Positions 52,700-62,500 of a DNA stretch of 64,000 nt are shown piece after piece (the first letter of the stretch is position 1; every line of letters begins with the position of its first letter). The DNA comes from an uncultured Spirochaetota bacterium. Lineage in GTDB: Bacteria; Spirochaetota; Spirochaetia; JAFGXN01. Position numbers and translations under genes: made by a program. The notes beneath the pieces were generated by a model. The model was given only the letters and a program-made list of their open reading frames with translations, did no database searches and was not told the DNA's origin. The DNA is taken from positions 19,573 through 83,572 of the forward strand of contig CALXOJ010000008.1 of NCBI GenBank assembly GCA_944390005.1, read 5' to 3'.

Positions 52700-53509
52700 T
52701 CATTCGCCGTCGCCGAGACCGCTTTGGGGGAGCGGAAAATTCGCGGTTAAGACCTCTGTTTTGGGTTTTAGTTTTGTTTTGTCGTTGCAGATTGAGACCG
52801 TCTGCCCAATGCGAATTTGAGACCAGCCGCCGTCATCGGTATAGCGGGTCAGCAGCGCCGACGGATAAGAGGACAGCAAAAACCGCCCCTGCATATCACG
52901 GCAGCATCGGAGCAGTCGTTCGAAGTCGTCGGCCGTGTAGCCGGAATAAAAAGCGCATGCCGAGTTGAAGTAAGGCGGGTCGAGATAAAAAAAAGTGTCG
53001 GGGCTGTCATACGTGCGGATCACGTCGAGTGCGTCCCGATTCTCGACAGTGACGCGCTTCATCCGCGCGGCCAGAGCGTCGCAAAACTCCTCTTTTTTCG
53101 CATCCACCTTTTTGGCGGTCGCCCCTTTGCGGTCGTAGCCGAACGACCCGTCGAGCTTCGACGCAAAAGCCATAGCCGACAAAACCCAGACCGCCCAGGC
53201 CCGTTCTTCATCGCTGAATAAATCCGGATGATTGTAGATGAGTGCCGCTTTGGCGTGGTCGTCCCGGCAGTGCAGCGTCGCGTCGACACGCTCTTTGAGT
53301 GCGGGGAAATTGTTTTTCACCTGCCGGTAAAAATTGATCAGCTGCCGGTTTGTGTCGTTGATCACCTCGGCTTTCGACGCATCCTTGCTCCAAAAGACCG
53401 CGCCCCCTCCGCAAAACGGCTCGCAGTAAAGAACATGATCCGGAATCAGCCGTCGGATCAGTGCGGCAAGTTTCTGTTTGCCGCCGTAATAAGTTAATGG
53501 TGTTTTCAT
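52700..53509 (-). CDS. DNA adenine methyltransferase (Dam/D12 class)
   Basis: N6-adenine methyltransferase of 269 residues. Motif I is TYYGGKQKLAALI and PFCGGGAVFWSK; the catalytic motif IV is FFYLDPPYF. The alpha-class motif order matches Dam and phage D12 enzymes, which often methylate GATC. Its leader (53515-53560) is duplicated at 15085-15135. It follows the MuF cassette of a Mu-like prophage, so a role in phage DNA protection is more likely than chromosomal mismatch repair. The C-terminal extension (LTANFPLPQSGLGDG) is idiosyncratic. Confidence 0.9.
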   Translation of the reverse strand: MKTPLTYYGGKQKLAALIRRLIPDHVLYCEPFCGGGAVFWSKDASKAEVINDTNRQLINFYRQVKNNFPALKERVDATLHCRDDHAKAALIYNHPDLFSDEERAWAVWVLSAMAFASKLDGSFGYDRKGATAKKVDAKKEEFCDALAARMKRVTVENRDALDVIRTYDSPDTFFYLDPPYFNSACAFYSGYTADDFERLLRCCRDMQGRFLLSSYPSALLTRYTDDGGWSQIRIGQTVSICNDKTKLKPKTEVLTANFPLPQSGLGDGE

Positions 53510-53514
53510 GCTTT

Positions 53515-53757
53515 TGTAACCTCCCTGTTTTTAAAAGCGTGAGGCATCATACACAAAAGACGGATGAAGTCTGCCCCGAATAGGGCGTTACAGGCACAAA
53601 TAGGACGCCTTTCATTTCAGCAGGCACACGCGTAAAGCCCTCAAAATGCGCCCTTTTTCGATTTTTTGAGCCGTTTTACCTTGAATACAAAAAAAGCGTT
53701 GAATCAACGCGATTCAACGCCTTACAAGCGATTGTAGGATAAAGGAGTGGGGGAGAA
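53515..53757 (-). repeat. Phage terminator plus dam-leader segment, copy 2
   Basis: Related to 14941-15135 in inverted orientation. Conserved parts are CTACAATCGCTTG, the terminator stem, TTTTGTGTATGA and AAAACAGGGAGGTTA, the last being the dam ribosome binding site. The middle has diverged. Confidence 0.7.
53688..53720 (-). terminator. Terminator behind the MuF cassette
   Basis: Ten-base-pair stem 53696-53720 (GCGTTGAATC and complement) with a run of T residues on the minus strand. It separates the candidate immunity gene from dam. Confidence 0.8.
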
Positions 53758-53758
53758 T

Positions 53759-54022
53759 TTAGCGAATCACACCCTGTGGTTGTGGTTTAAAGAAATCGGG
53801 ATCAATTTCTTTTTCAATAACCGGTTTGAGAGCTTCGGCTTCTTTTGTTTGTCCGCGTAAATTATAAAGTTGATATACAGTAAGAAGTGAAAATTTGTTT
53901 CTGTCTTCCAGTTGTAACTCAAGAAGCCAGTCGTTCAGAGTTTTATTAGTCAACGCGATTGCCTCAATTAACTCTTCATCTGTAGGGTTTAGTTGATTTA
54001 GTAATATTTCGTAGTTTTTCAT
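53759..54022 (-). CDS. Small acidic protein, candidate immunity partner
   Basis: 87 residues, predicted helical and soluble, acidic (LNPTDEELIEAIALTNKTLNDW, with TPR-like spacing further on: YQLYNLRGQTKEAEALKPV). The start overlaps the stop of the MuF fusion by 4 nt. In polymorphic toxin systems the gene directly after a toxin is usually its specific immunity protein, and it sits right before a terminator here. No known immunity family is recognised; the role is inferred from position. Confidence 0.55.
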   Translation of the reverse strand: MKNYEILLNQLNPTDEELIEAIALTNKTLNDWLLELQLEDRNKFSLLTVYQLYNLRGQTKEAEALKPVIEKEIDPDFFKPQPQGVIR

Positions 54023-55278
54023 TGCCTTCCTCCTGCGTGTTTTGTTACGCTTGCCGCTTGGATCATTAATTGTGTGCTTAAATTGTAACTAAGTTTAAAA
54101 GTGTTCATTAAAGGATTATTAGGGTTTTTTATTAACTCTCTCAAGTCCCTTTCCACGGCTTTGTTTAACATCTCGACCGATTTTCGATCATACTTAATCT
54201 CGCTTTTTTCCAAAAACTTTTTTTCTATCAAATCGGAATACCCCGTTGAGTTAACGATGATACTTTTTCGAATCATATCATTGTTAACCTCATCTCTCAA
54301 TGCTATTTTAGTCCGTGCATACAGTTCTGTCAAGATTTCGATTTTGTTTTTCGCATTGTTTCCAAGTTTTTTCCACCTCTCATTATCAATCGGGAATTTC
54401 CCGTGTGTGTATTCATGGTAAAGGGTAATCATTGCTTCATATTCATTTTCGTTAATTAAAGAAGCGTTTCCCGATCTGATTTTTTGAGCGGCACTTTTTA
54501 ACAACTGCGCTGTTTTATGGTTTCCATTCACTTTGACTGTTCCGTCAAGAAAACTGCCGGCAACGTTCTCTTTCATTTTGTTGTCAATGATAATTTTCTT
54601 CACGGCTCCATCATCTGGTATGAGCGTTGCTTGAATCTCTCTTAAGTCACGTTTGCTGACCCGTTCTCCAAAGCCGTCCGGAAATGACCTGATTCGGGCA
54701 TACCTCTCTTTCACTTCCTCTGTCACTTCGTCCCATTCGGCGGCCGGGTTATGTCCGAACCCTTTTGCCGGTGCATCCGGAAAAGAGACTTCCGCACTTT
54801 CTTTGATACCGAAGGCGGCCGCCTCTTCGGCGTAGACCGGGCGCACGGTCGAGCGGCAGTTAAAGTGCAGAGGCGGAAAATTCTTTTTCCAAAACGGGTC
54901 GGTGCGCTTTTTGACAATCCCGCTTCGGGCGGCACAGACCGGCGTCTGCCGGAAGTCCTCGATGCCGATAAACTCCAAAAACTCCGGCTCGTACTCCTCA
55001 AACGCTTCGGCCCGGCCGGCATTAAAAGCACTCATCGTGTTGGTGCGGTAAACCGTCTCCCAATACCAGCCGCCATCCTTTTCCCAGCCGGCCTTTTTCA
55101 ACAGCTCGTCTTTATCGAGATTTTTTACGAAATTTTGAAAAGAAGTTTTGTCTTTGAGATTGTCGACAAGATAGTCTTTGACCCGTCCGACGGCTTCCAG
55201 TTCGGCCAGCCGGCTGACGTAGAAGGCGCGGCTTTTGGCTTTTTCATCCATCGCGTCGACCGCTGCGCGGGAGACCAC
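54019..55278 (-). CDS. MuF phage head protein fused to an HEXXH metallopeptidase domain (5' truncated)
   Basis: About 419 residues. Residues 70-150 match the MuF/SPP1-gp7 head morphogenesis domain (YRTNTMSAFNAGRAEAFEEY, RQTPVCAARSGIV, FPPLHFNCRSTVRPV). The C-terminal part (about 215-419) is unrelated and contains LYHEYTHGKF, a zinc HEXXH motif at His288-His292, with NKIEILTELY Glu residues about 22 positions later as a possible third ligand. MuF proteins with variable toxic C-termini are known phage polymorphic toxins. The frame is open upstream to about 55314 without a start, and unrelated sequence follows, so the N-terminus is probably lost. GTG 55278 is only a nominal start. Confidence 0.7.
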   Translation of the reverse strand: MVSRAAVDAMDEKAKSRAFYVSRLAELEAVGRVKDYLVDNLKDKTSFQNFVKNLDKDELLKKAGWEKDGGWYWETVYRTNTMSAFNAGRAEAFEEYEPEFLEFIGIEDFRQTPVCAARSGIVKKRTDPFWKKNFPPLHFNCRSTVRPVYAEEAAAFGIKESAEVSFPDAPAKGFGHNPAAEWDEVTEEVKERYARIRSFPDGFGERVSKRDLREIQATLIPDDGAVKKIIIDNKMKENVAGSFLDGTVKVNGNHKTAQLLKSAAQKIRSGNASLINENEYEAMITLYHEYTHGKFPIDNERWKKLGNNAKNKIEILTELYARTKIALRDEVNNDMIRKSIIVNSTGYSDLIEKKFLEKSEIKYDRKSVEMLNKAVERDLRELIKNPNNPLMNTFKLSYNLSTQLMIQAASVTKHAGGRQ

Positions 55279-55339
55279 CTTTTTGGAAACCAGAGCATTG
55301 ATTGCCGCGTCTGTTAGGTGTTAAAAAAAGAAGTGTGAT

Positions 55340-55368
55340 CCAAAAAGAAAAGCCCCCGCTGGGGGGCT
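55340..55368 (-). terminator. Terminator after the HTH gene
   Basis: Stem AGCCCCC/GGGGGCT (55351-55368) followed on the minus strand by a T-rich stretch. It lies between the HTH gene and the truncated MuF gene, so the MuF gene has no visible promoter. Confidence 0.7.
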
Positions 55369-55371
55369 TAT

Positions 55372-55575
55372 TTAGGATTGACTGGGGCGTTTTTTATGCG
55401 CCGGTGTTCCTCGTTGAGTGTTTCGGTTTAAAAACCGCTGTAAATCTTCCTCGCTCCAGTCGTAAGCAAGAATTCCGTTAATACTCTCAACCCGTTTCAC
55501 TCCGTTTGCTTTAGCCCATCGGCGCACAATGCAAGCACCCATACCTGTTTTTTCTTCAATTTCTTTACTCGTCAT
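55372..55575 (-). CDS. Small helix-turn-helix DNA-binding protein
   Basis: 67 residues. SKEIEEKTGMGACIVRRWAKANGVKRVESI is a MerR/excisionase-like winged HTH (quoted by its parts: KEIEEKTGMG and VRRWAKANGV), followed by LAYDWSEEDLQRFL and a basic tail. Such proteins are typical of phage regulators, Xis or terminase small-subunit-like genes. The AGGAAGAG ribosome binding site lies 5 nt before ATG 55575. It is preceded by two tiny membrane peptide genes on the same strand. Confidence 0.65.
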   Translation of the reverse strand: MTSKEIEEKTGMGACIVRRWAKANGVKRVESINGILAYDWSEEDLQRFLNRNTQRGTPAHKKRPSQS

Positions 55576-55584
55576 CTCTTCCTC

Positions 55585-55665
55585 CTATAAAACAAAAATT
55601 GAAACCAAAAGCATTGTCACATTAAACGCCAACACACACAAATAAATCACAGTTCTTTTTCTCAT
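55585..55665 (-). CDS. Tiny hydrophobic membrane peptide
   Basis: 26 residues: basic start MRKRT followed by a single hydrophobic helix. A strong GAGGAGG lies about 8 nt before ATG 55665, and its stop merges with the ribosome binding site of the HTH gene. The size, helix and strong translation signal suggest a holin-like or membrane-toxin peptide of the prophage. Confidence 0.45.
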   Translation of the reverse strand: MRKRTVIYLCVLAFNVTMLLVSIFVL

Positions 55666-55727
55666 CTCTTGACCTCCTCAAAAATATGTTTTATGATAGA
55701 GACAAGGGATTTCCCCTTGCCCTGCCC

Positions 55728-55832
55728 TTACTTCAGGGCTGTCACAATTGCGGCAACCGCACTGACAATGGAGGATATTGCAACTATCCAATCCGTCACT
55801 TGCGGTTGCTTTTTTTGCCGTTCACATTTCAT
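55728..55832 (-). CDS. Small membrane peptide, holin-like
   Basis: 34 residues with a lysine/glutamine-rich start and a C-terminal hydrophobic helix rich in Ala, Val and Ile (WIVAISSIVSAVAAIVTAL). CAAGAGAG precedes ATG 55832. It is the first of three closely spaced minus-strand small genes. It resembles holin-like or type-I-toxin peptides in layout only. Confidence 0.4.
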   Translation of the reverse strand: MKCERQKKQPQVTDWIVAISSIVSAVAAIVTALK

Positions 55833-55984
55833 CTCTCTTGTGCAGTTTCAATCGCTCTTGTCATATTGTGCATTGTTTAACTATATTTATTGAGAAATTT
55901 TTTATTCTTTCTCTCAAGTTTCAATCACTGTCGGTCGCATTTGATCGACTGATTTTAACCGCTGTAAATCAATCTCATTCCAAA

Positions 55985-56006
55985 CTCTACAATAGTAGAA
56001 TTAAAC
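55985..56006 (-). repeat. Leader-distal, internally deleted CRISPR repeat
   Basis: 22 nt equal to the array repeat with exactly 14 internal bases removed and one substitution. The Cas12a stem (TCTAC...GTAGA) is kept. It lies 27 nt beyond the last intact repeat, at the end far from cas2. Confidence 0.8.
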
Positions 56007-56033
56007 GCGTGTTAGAGGGCTTACTGCGCATTA

Positions 56034-57591
56034 ATCTACAATAGTAGAAATTGTTTTAAACGATTAAACAAAAAAGCGCACAAAAAAAGATATCGAATCT
56101 ACAATAGTAGAAATTGTTTTAAACGATTAAACGATGACAGCAACGTTTCCGGTTATTATATCTACAATAGTAGAAATTGTTTTAAACGATTAAACTCTAA
56201 GATGTTCCCATCTTTGTCGATTCTGATCTACAATAGTAGAAATTGTTTTAAACGATTAAACCGGTTCTTTTTTTAGGAGTATACAATATATCTACAATAG
56301 TAGAAATTGTTTTAAACGATTAAACCTTCCCATTGCAACACCGCCTGTTTCCATCTACAATAGTAGAAATTGTTTTAAACGATTAAACGCAGTAACACGA
56401 AAAGGAAGCATATAAGGGATCTACAATAGTAGAAATTGTTTTAAACGATTAAACGTTTTAAATTCATAAAAAACCTACCTGGATCTACAATAGTAGAAAT
56501 TGTTTTAAACGATTAAACGTCGTTTCTGCTCAGGCACAGGCTGAATCTACAATAGTAGAAATTGTTTTAAACGATTAAACCATCGACAGACTCAAACGCG
56601 AAACTTATCTACAATAGTAGAAATTGTTTTAAACGATTAAACCCCCGAAATGCTGATTGCCTTAAAGTATCTACAATAGTAGAAATTGTTTTAAACGATT
56701 AAACAATCAATAAATTATGTTGACATACCAAATCTACAATAGTAGAAATTGTTTTAAACGATTAAACGTCTTGCTTTTTCCGGTATGGCGTGAATCTACA
56801 ATAGTAGAAATTGTTTTAAACGATTAAACCTGACTGATCCCGTCCGGAATATAACCTGATCTACAATAGTAGAAATTGTTTTAAACGATTAAACATAGCG
56901 TCCTTTTATTGTTTTTTTAAATCTACAATAGTAGAAATTGTTTTAAACGATTAAACGAACGAGTGGTTCAAATGGGATAGAACTATCTACAATAGTAGAA
57001 ATTGTTTTAAACGATTAAACTCCAAACGCCAAGAATTCTCTCGATGTGCATCTACAATAGTAGAAATTGTTTTAAACGATTAAACTTCACATAAATTACG
57101 AAAAATTAGTTGAATCTACAATAGTAGAAATTGTTTTAAACGATTAAACCTTTTATTCCGTTCGCCGGTGGTTTTATCTACAATAGTAGAAATTGTTTTA
57201 AACGATTAAACGTGTTTGACATTGTACGGTACTCATCAATCTACAATAGTAGAAATTGTTTTAAACGATTAAACATTTTGTTCGGTGTGAACCGGATATG
57301 GATCTACAATAGTAGAAATTGTTTTAAACGATTAAACATTGTCAGCAATAAAATTCTTAGCGTATCTACAATAGTAGAAATTGTTTTAAACGATTAAACT
57401 TTAATTAACAACGGGTTTTATTTTTTGGATCTACAATAGTAGAAATTGTTTTAAACGATTAAACCTCAAGGTCTCGGCGCTGCTTGGTGTGAATCTACAA
57501 TAGTAGAAATTGTTTTAAACGATTAAACGTTAGCGATGGGTAACGATGTTACTACATCTACAATAGTAGAAATTGTTTTAAACGATTAAAC
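56034..57591 (-). CRISPR. Type V-A CRISPR array, 25 intact repeats and 24 spacers
   Basis: 36-nt repeats every 62-66 nt, identical throughout by eye. On the minus strand each repeat ends AATTTCTACTATTGTAGAT, the conserved Cas12a repeat with the UCUAC-loop-GUAGA hairpin, and begins GTTTAATCGTTTAAAAC. Spacers are 26-30 nt. Orientation is minus, so the array is read away from cas2 and the leader is at 57592-57769. All spacers look different. Including the truncated repeat there are 26 repeats and 25 spacers. No tracrRNA is expected. Confidence 0.98.
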
Positions 57592-57769
57592 CCTTATTTC
57601 TGTATTTCAATACAATTAGGGTAAAATTTCTCTTTATTTTATATCAAAATACCTGAATTGTGAAGCTTTTAAGACAAATTTTTACCTCTGTTGTCAAATT
57701 AAGAGTCCGATTTCGTCGTGCAGAAGCAGTTTTTTATGCCGCTTTTACGGTCAGACATGACCTTTGCAT
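57592..57769 (-). promoter_or_regulatory. CRISPR leader
   Basis: 178-nt AT-rich stretch between the first repeat and the end of cas2, where new spacers should be inserted. A TATAAA-like box (around 57645) precedes the first repeat by about 50 nt, but I see no convincing -35. No gene is present. Confidence 0.6.
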
Positions 57770-58045
57770 TTACAATACAATCAGATATTCATCATCATTA
57801 TGCCGAGCGTATCCGTATTTTAAAACTTCGCAATGTCCACTCAGATGAAAAATGATAATGCTGTCGTTTTCGGTAAAAAGTTTTTCATATTTATTTTCAA
57901 TTTCAAAAATAATATTTTTTAAAATCCGCTCACTGTTTTTGATTTGAAATACGGAATACTGCAGTCGAAATCCGAATTTACTCAAATATTTCGCAAATTT
58001 TGTTCTGACTTTTGTATCACTGATGTCATAACTGATAATCAACAT
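57770..58045 (-). CDS. cas2: CRISPR-associated endonuclease Cas2
   Basis: 91 residues. Dimeric ferredoxin-fold partner of Cas1 in spacer integration. The start LIISYDISDTKVRTKFAKYL carries the conserved Asp in YDISD, followed by FGFRLQYSVFQIKN. It lies 8 nt after cas1 and directly before the leader and array. The length is usual for type V-A Cas2. Confidence 0.95.
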   Translation of the reverse strand: MLIISYDISDTKVRTKFAKYLSKFGFRLQYSVFQIKNSERILKNIIFEIENKYEKLFTENDSIIIFHLSGHCEVLKYGYARHNDDEYLIVL

Positions 58046-58053
58046 AAAACTTC

Positions 58054-59016
58054 CTAAAATAAAAAAATCGGAAATTCGGAGCCTGATTTTCCCTTCATAA
58101 AGGCTCTGTAATAAGACTGAATGTAAACAAAAATTTCATTTTTTCGCGCCAAAATACTTTCCAAAAAAATTCTTATATACGGCGTACTGTTTTTTCCGAA
58201 AAGAAAATACCGATTCTGACAAATCGAAAAATCAGATTCTTTGCATTGCCCTAAATTCAGGGCCTTAATCAACGCATCATCTATCAGACATCGAAACGGT
58301 TCAACCAAATCACACGTTAAAGACTTTCGTTGAAAAAACTGACGATGCAAAACACCCGTATATGTATCAAATCCATATACTTCCAAAAGGGCGTTTATAA
58401 TATTGAATAAAATCGAATATCCGATATCCAATAAAGCATTAATCATATCCGGTTTTGTCCGCGGCAATCTGTGCTTCCAATTGTAGTTACGGAACAATGC
58501 CGAAAAATAAAGTCGAGAAGCACTCCCTTCAATCCCCATAATTTCCGCAATACTCAATTTCGGATTTAAAACTTTGTCGACATAACTGTCCAAAAGAGAA
58601 ACGGCTTTTTTGATATCGTCCGATTTGCCGCGAATTTTTCTCAATATTGAACTTTGATTGATAATCTTGTTGGAGATCAGATTTGCTCCAATATCCGCTT
58701 GATCGTATTCATACTGCCGTTTTCGCAGCAAAACATTACCCTCTGCTCCGGAAGAAAAAATTCCGTAAACTTTCAACGAATATGTCAGCAGAACAATTGA
58801 AAAACCGAATTTCTTTGCACGCTGAAGCAGGCCGCTTGTCAGATTGCAATGACCGGCAATAAACAAAGCAAAAAGCAGATAGCAGGATGACTGATGCTTG
58901 ATTCTGTTTTCTTTATCTTTAATAACAATGTTATCATTTTTAAATGATAAATGTTCTCCCTCATTCAAAAAGACAAAAACAAACTGTTTTTCTATAAAAT
59001 CTTTTCTACTCATCAT
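58054..59016 (-). CDS. cas1: CRISPR-associated integrase Cas1
   Basis: 320 residues from ATG 59016 (or 59013), overlapping the cas4 stop; the frame is open to 59106 but that part lies inside cas4. Cas1 with Cas2 integrates new spacers. Metal-binding residues are the Glu in MGIEGSASRLYF, the His in TGVLHRQFFQRKSL and the acidic LTCDLVEPFR. The beta-rich N-terminal domain is normal. The length is typical of type V-A Cas1. Confidence 0.95.
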   Translation of the reverse strand: MMSRKDFIEKQFVFVFLNEGEHLSFKNDNIVIKDKENRIKHQSSCYLLFALFIAGHCNLTSGLLQRAKKFGFSIVLLTYSLKVYGIFSSGAEGNVLLRKRQYEYDQADIGANLISNKIINQSSILRKIRGKSDDIKKAVSLLDSYVDKVLNPKLSIAEIMGIEGSASRLYFSALFRNYNWKHRLPRTKPDMINALLDIGYSILFNIINALLEVYGFDTYTGVLHRQFFQRKSLTCDLVEPFRCLIDDALIKALNLGQCKESDFSICQNRYFLFGKNSTPYIRIFLESILARKNEIFVYIQSYYRAFMKGKSGSEFPIFLF

Positions 59017-59575
59017 CGGCCAGACTCCGATCACAAAGTGGAGAATAAATACACCGTCCGCATTTTTTCGCATTTGTCTGCACAAAAGAAGTCGGATCAA
59101 ATTCAAATAAACTTTCTATCGTCTTTTCGAATTTTTTAACCATATCAGGGGTTTCTTCAGGCAGCGGAATCGGATAAATTTTATTGTCGCTGTAACTGTA
59201 AAAACGCAGCTGCCGAATGTCAAAACCTTCTTCCGTCAGACAAAAATACTGCGCGTACAACTGAAAGATGTAACCGTCGTAAATCTCCGTTATCTTCTTT
59301 TTACGCTCGGTTAAAATTCCTTTGTCAACATCAAATAAATCGATTTTACCGCATAATCCATATTTCCGCGAGCAAATGCTAATTCCCTGTAAAATACTTT
59401 TATGATTTGAATAACGGTGAGTATCAATTGTTTCATGAACGGCTTTCCCTCCCATTTGATCTTCATTTTGGTAAAGACGTTCAGACATATTTCCGTAAAG
59501 CTGGTGAAAGTAAATGGAAAGGGGACAGAAAATAAAATCATTCAGATAACTGATCGGGTAATAATTTTCCGTCAC
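59006..59575 (-). CDS. cas4: CRISPR-associated Cas4 (RecB-like nuclease)
   Basis: About 189 residues from GTG 59575 (GGAG 8 nt upstream, 17 nt after cas12a); an ATG at 59626 gives 206 residues but overlaps cas12a by 34 nt. Cas4 trims prespacers and helps select the PAM. It has the four-cysteine iron-sulphur set (FIFCPLS near the start; CGRC and SPLC at the end) and RecB motifs (GKAVHETID, GKIDLFDVD, TERKKK). It is in operon order cas12a-cas4-cas1-cas2, the canonical V-A layout. Confidence 0.93.
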   Translation of the reverse strand: MTENYYPISYLNDFIFCPLSIYFHQLYGNMSERLYQNEDQMGGKAVHETIDTHRYSNHKSILQGISICSRKYGLCGKIDLFDVDKGILTERKKKITEIYDGYIFQLYAQYFCLTEEGFDIRQLRFYSYSDNKIYPIPLPEETPDMVKKFEKTIESLFEFDPTSFVQTNAKKCGRCIYSPLCDRSLADDE

Positions 59576-59592
59576 CCCTTTCTCCGTCGAAT

Positions 59593-62500
59593 TTACTGAT
59601 TTCCTCTCTGAACAAATTCGATCCACTCTTTATTGGAAATTGCCAAATCAGCTCTTCGCAGCGCTTTATCGTCCTTATCATCGATACTCCGAAGTTGTTC
59701 TAAGATCCACAATCCTTTGCGAGCAATATTATACGCTCCGTTGGCATCAGCATTGTCCGGCAATCCGGGAACATTCTCCCGTGTATCAAAATAATGATTA
59801 TACCGATCCGCAGCAGGCGAGATGATAAAATCTTCTTCCGTCCGGGGATTGCTGTTTCTCATCTGCAAAACCGCATTCAGCAAACGCAGCAGCTGATCGA
59901 AAAAGCCGGCATTTGATCTTTCGAGAGGGACGCTCAAAATATCGGGCAAAATATTATTTCCACTCTCCCAGTTCATTTCCTGCTGCGAAAAGATTTTCTT
60001 TAACTCCTCTGTAGGATGAATTTCGAAATTTTTTCTCTCTTTAGAATTGTATAAAATTCTTTTGCCACGCGTAGAGATAGTCCATTCATCCCGTCCCAAA
60101 ACAGTCTCTTTGTCAATAAAGCGGCTGTAGCGAAAAGACAAAAGAAACGCATCTTCCGTCTGATTGTAAAGAATCGAATCAAACAGGGAAAAAAACGCCG
60201 CTTTCTTTTCCATGTTGGTCAAATCCGCAGTTCTGAACTGATTAATAAAACCGGTCACGGGATCAATTTTACTGGTGTTCCATGCAGGAATATAAAAGAT
60301 CCACCCGCTCTGCTTTCCTAAATTCCGAAAACTCTCAAACGGTGCTGTCAACTGATATCCGTTCAATACTCCACCCGGGGCACAGACATCCCTGTCTTTA
60401 AAAACCAGATAGTTCAACTTATCAATCAGCATCTTTTCAAATTTCTGATAAACCTGCTGTTCGACTTTAAACCGTCCCCGTTTAAACCCAAAATTTAAAT
60501 CTTCCATAACAACGATGGCATTTTCATTCACCATCATTTCTGCAATTTCATGTACAACTTGAGATAAAAATCCTTCTTTCAGCTCTTTTATATTCCCAAT
60601 CGTCTGCCAATTAATTCGAGCCTGATTACGAGAAATTGCTTTTTGTTCCAATTTTTGATGATAATCAACAGCTGTTTGAAGCTGTCCCCGTTCGACATCA
60701 ATCACATTAAAAGATTTTTGCTTAAGAATTTTTCCGGATGCGTCAATAAGTGATAAATAAATTAAATGCCGCTCACCCCGATCCAGTCCGATTATTTTGA
60801 TGTCATTTGCCGCCGCTAAAGCCCGCCGTGTCTTCAGATTGATATCAACAAACGCGGTCGCAGTATGGTTAAATGTTATCGGACAATGAAATAAAAATTT
60901 ATCTTGAGTAAACCGCTTATCTTTAATCAATTCATGTTTGACTTCTTTTACAACCAATGTTCCGGAATCTTTTAATTCCTTCGCTTCTTCAGATAGCGGT
61001 TGAGTCAATCGGTTATTAATATCCAAAAATAATTCACGGTAAACGGAATCTTCGATAGTCCGCCCATCTTTTGTTGTACGATTAAGTAGTTTTTCTCCAA
61101 CTCTATGCATTTGAACGGGCTTTATACTCGCCTGCCGATAAAACAACTCCGCGCAGCCGTTCAATTTTATGACACTTTTTTTCAGATTCTCTTCTGAAAA
61201 AAGATTCTCAAAGTACAATGTGTGAAGATTTTTCCTTCCGGTTGCTTTCGCAGCAAAATCTTTATTGTAAATCTGAAACAAAAATAAACGACCGTCTTCC
61301 GTCATTTCATTGATGACCTTTTCCGGAATATTTACAAAATAAAGTTTATAAGCATTCTCGCTGACTTCTCTGTAAAATTGACTGATATCAGAATATTCGG
61401 ATGTCGGCGAAAATCGAAAAGGGAAAATTGCCCAATCAGGATTCTTCTTAATCGAATCCTTGAAAAAATCGATTATTTTATGGCACTTTAATAAATCAAA
61501 TGTTGGACCCTTTTTATGCTTTCCTTCATTATAATCGTTCAGTAATGATTGCGGCGGATTATAAATCGAAATACCTTTCTTCGAAAAAAAGACTTTTGGC
61601 AACATTTTGTTCGGTCCGGGTAAATATTTGTAGACCATTTTCTTAAATACTGGTCCTTCCCCTTCCGGCACCTCATATTCCTCAAAATGAATTTTCTTTT
61701 CCGGATTCATAATTCCCAAATAATAACGACCATCTTTAATAAAAATCGTTGCCAAATTATTCCTTTCTTTATTCAAATCCCATCCGTCAGCCAATGTTGA
61801 ACAATCAAAGTTCATTTTAATTTTTTTCACGCCTCCGACCTTACGGGTCGCAAAATTGCGGACTTTATTATATAAAGGAACGATTGTTTTTATACGGGTC
61901 AGCGCCTGATCATAATCCGAATAAAAACCGGAATCTTTATCCAACTCAGACGATACATCAAAGATTCTCACAAGATGATAAAACGATTGAAGCGAATCCA
62001 GCCAATTTTTTAAAAGATCGATATCTTCCTGATGTTCCCGAAACGGAGAATTTGAGTAATCTTTTTGCAGTAATGCTTCTGCTGCCTTGTATTTCTCTTC
62101 AATCTCTCCGGCTGCCTCCGCACATTTTTTTACATACAACTCAAACGAAACAGAATCGTCCAATTCTCGTTCCCTTAAATTATCTCTATTAATTTCAATC
62201 AGATGCTGCAGTTCGGAAACAGAATAAGCAATCCGTTTCTCGTAAGATAGAAAAATCCCGTTTTTTATCTTTTTGCTAGCCTCCTTGGCAGCTTCCTTTT
62301 CTTTTTTCTCATCCAAAAAAATCTTCAATATGTTCCATTGCCCAAACAAAGTCATAGAAAAATCCGGCAGTGACTTGGTGTCAATATAAACATGATCCTC
62401 GTCAATAACCGATATTTTGCCGATGGCATTTAACAAATCAATGATTCCTCTTCTCCATTCCGGCAAAGTGGTTAGAATATCGCTCTGCAAATCTTTTTCA

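Noticed and set aside
52581..52820. Plus-strand frame over the end of dam
   Set aside because: Half of it is the complement of the methylase gene and it has no ribosome binding site.
55846..55926. Two AGTTTCAATC segments 71 nt apart, resembling the ends of type I CRISPR repeats
   Set aside because: Only 10 nt are shared, there is no further repeat, and the flanks are unrelated; chance in AT-rich DNA is more likely.
57212..57397. Reading frame inside the CRISPR array
   Set aside because: It is built from repeat sequence (repeating YNSRNCFKRLN units), an artefact of the array.
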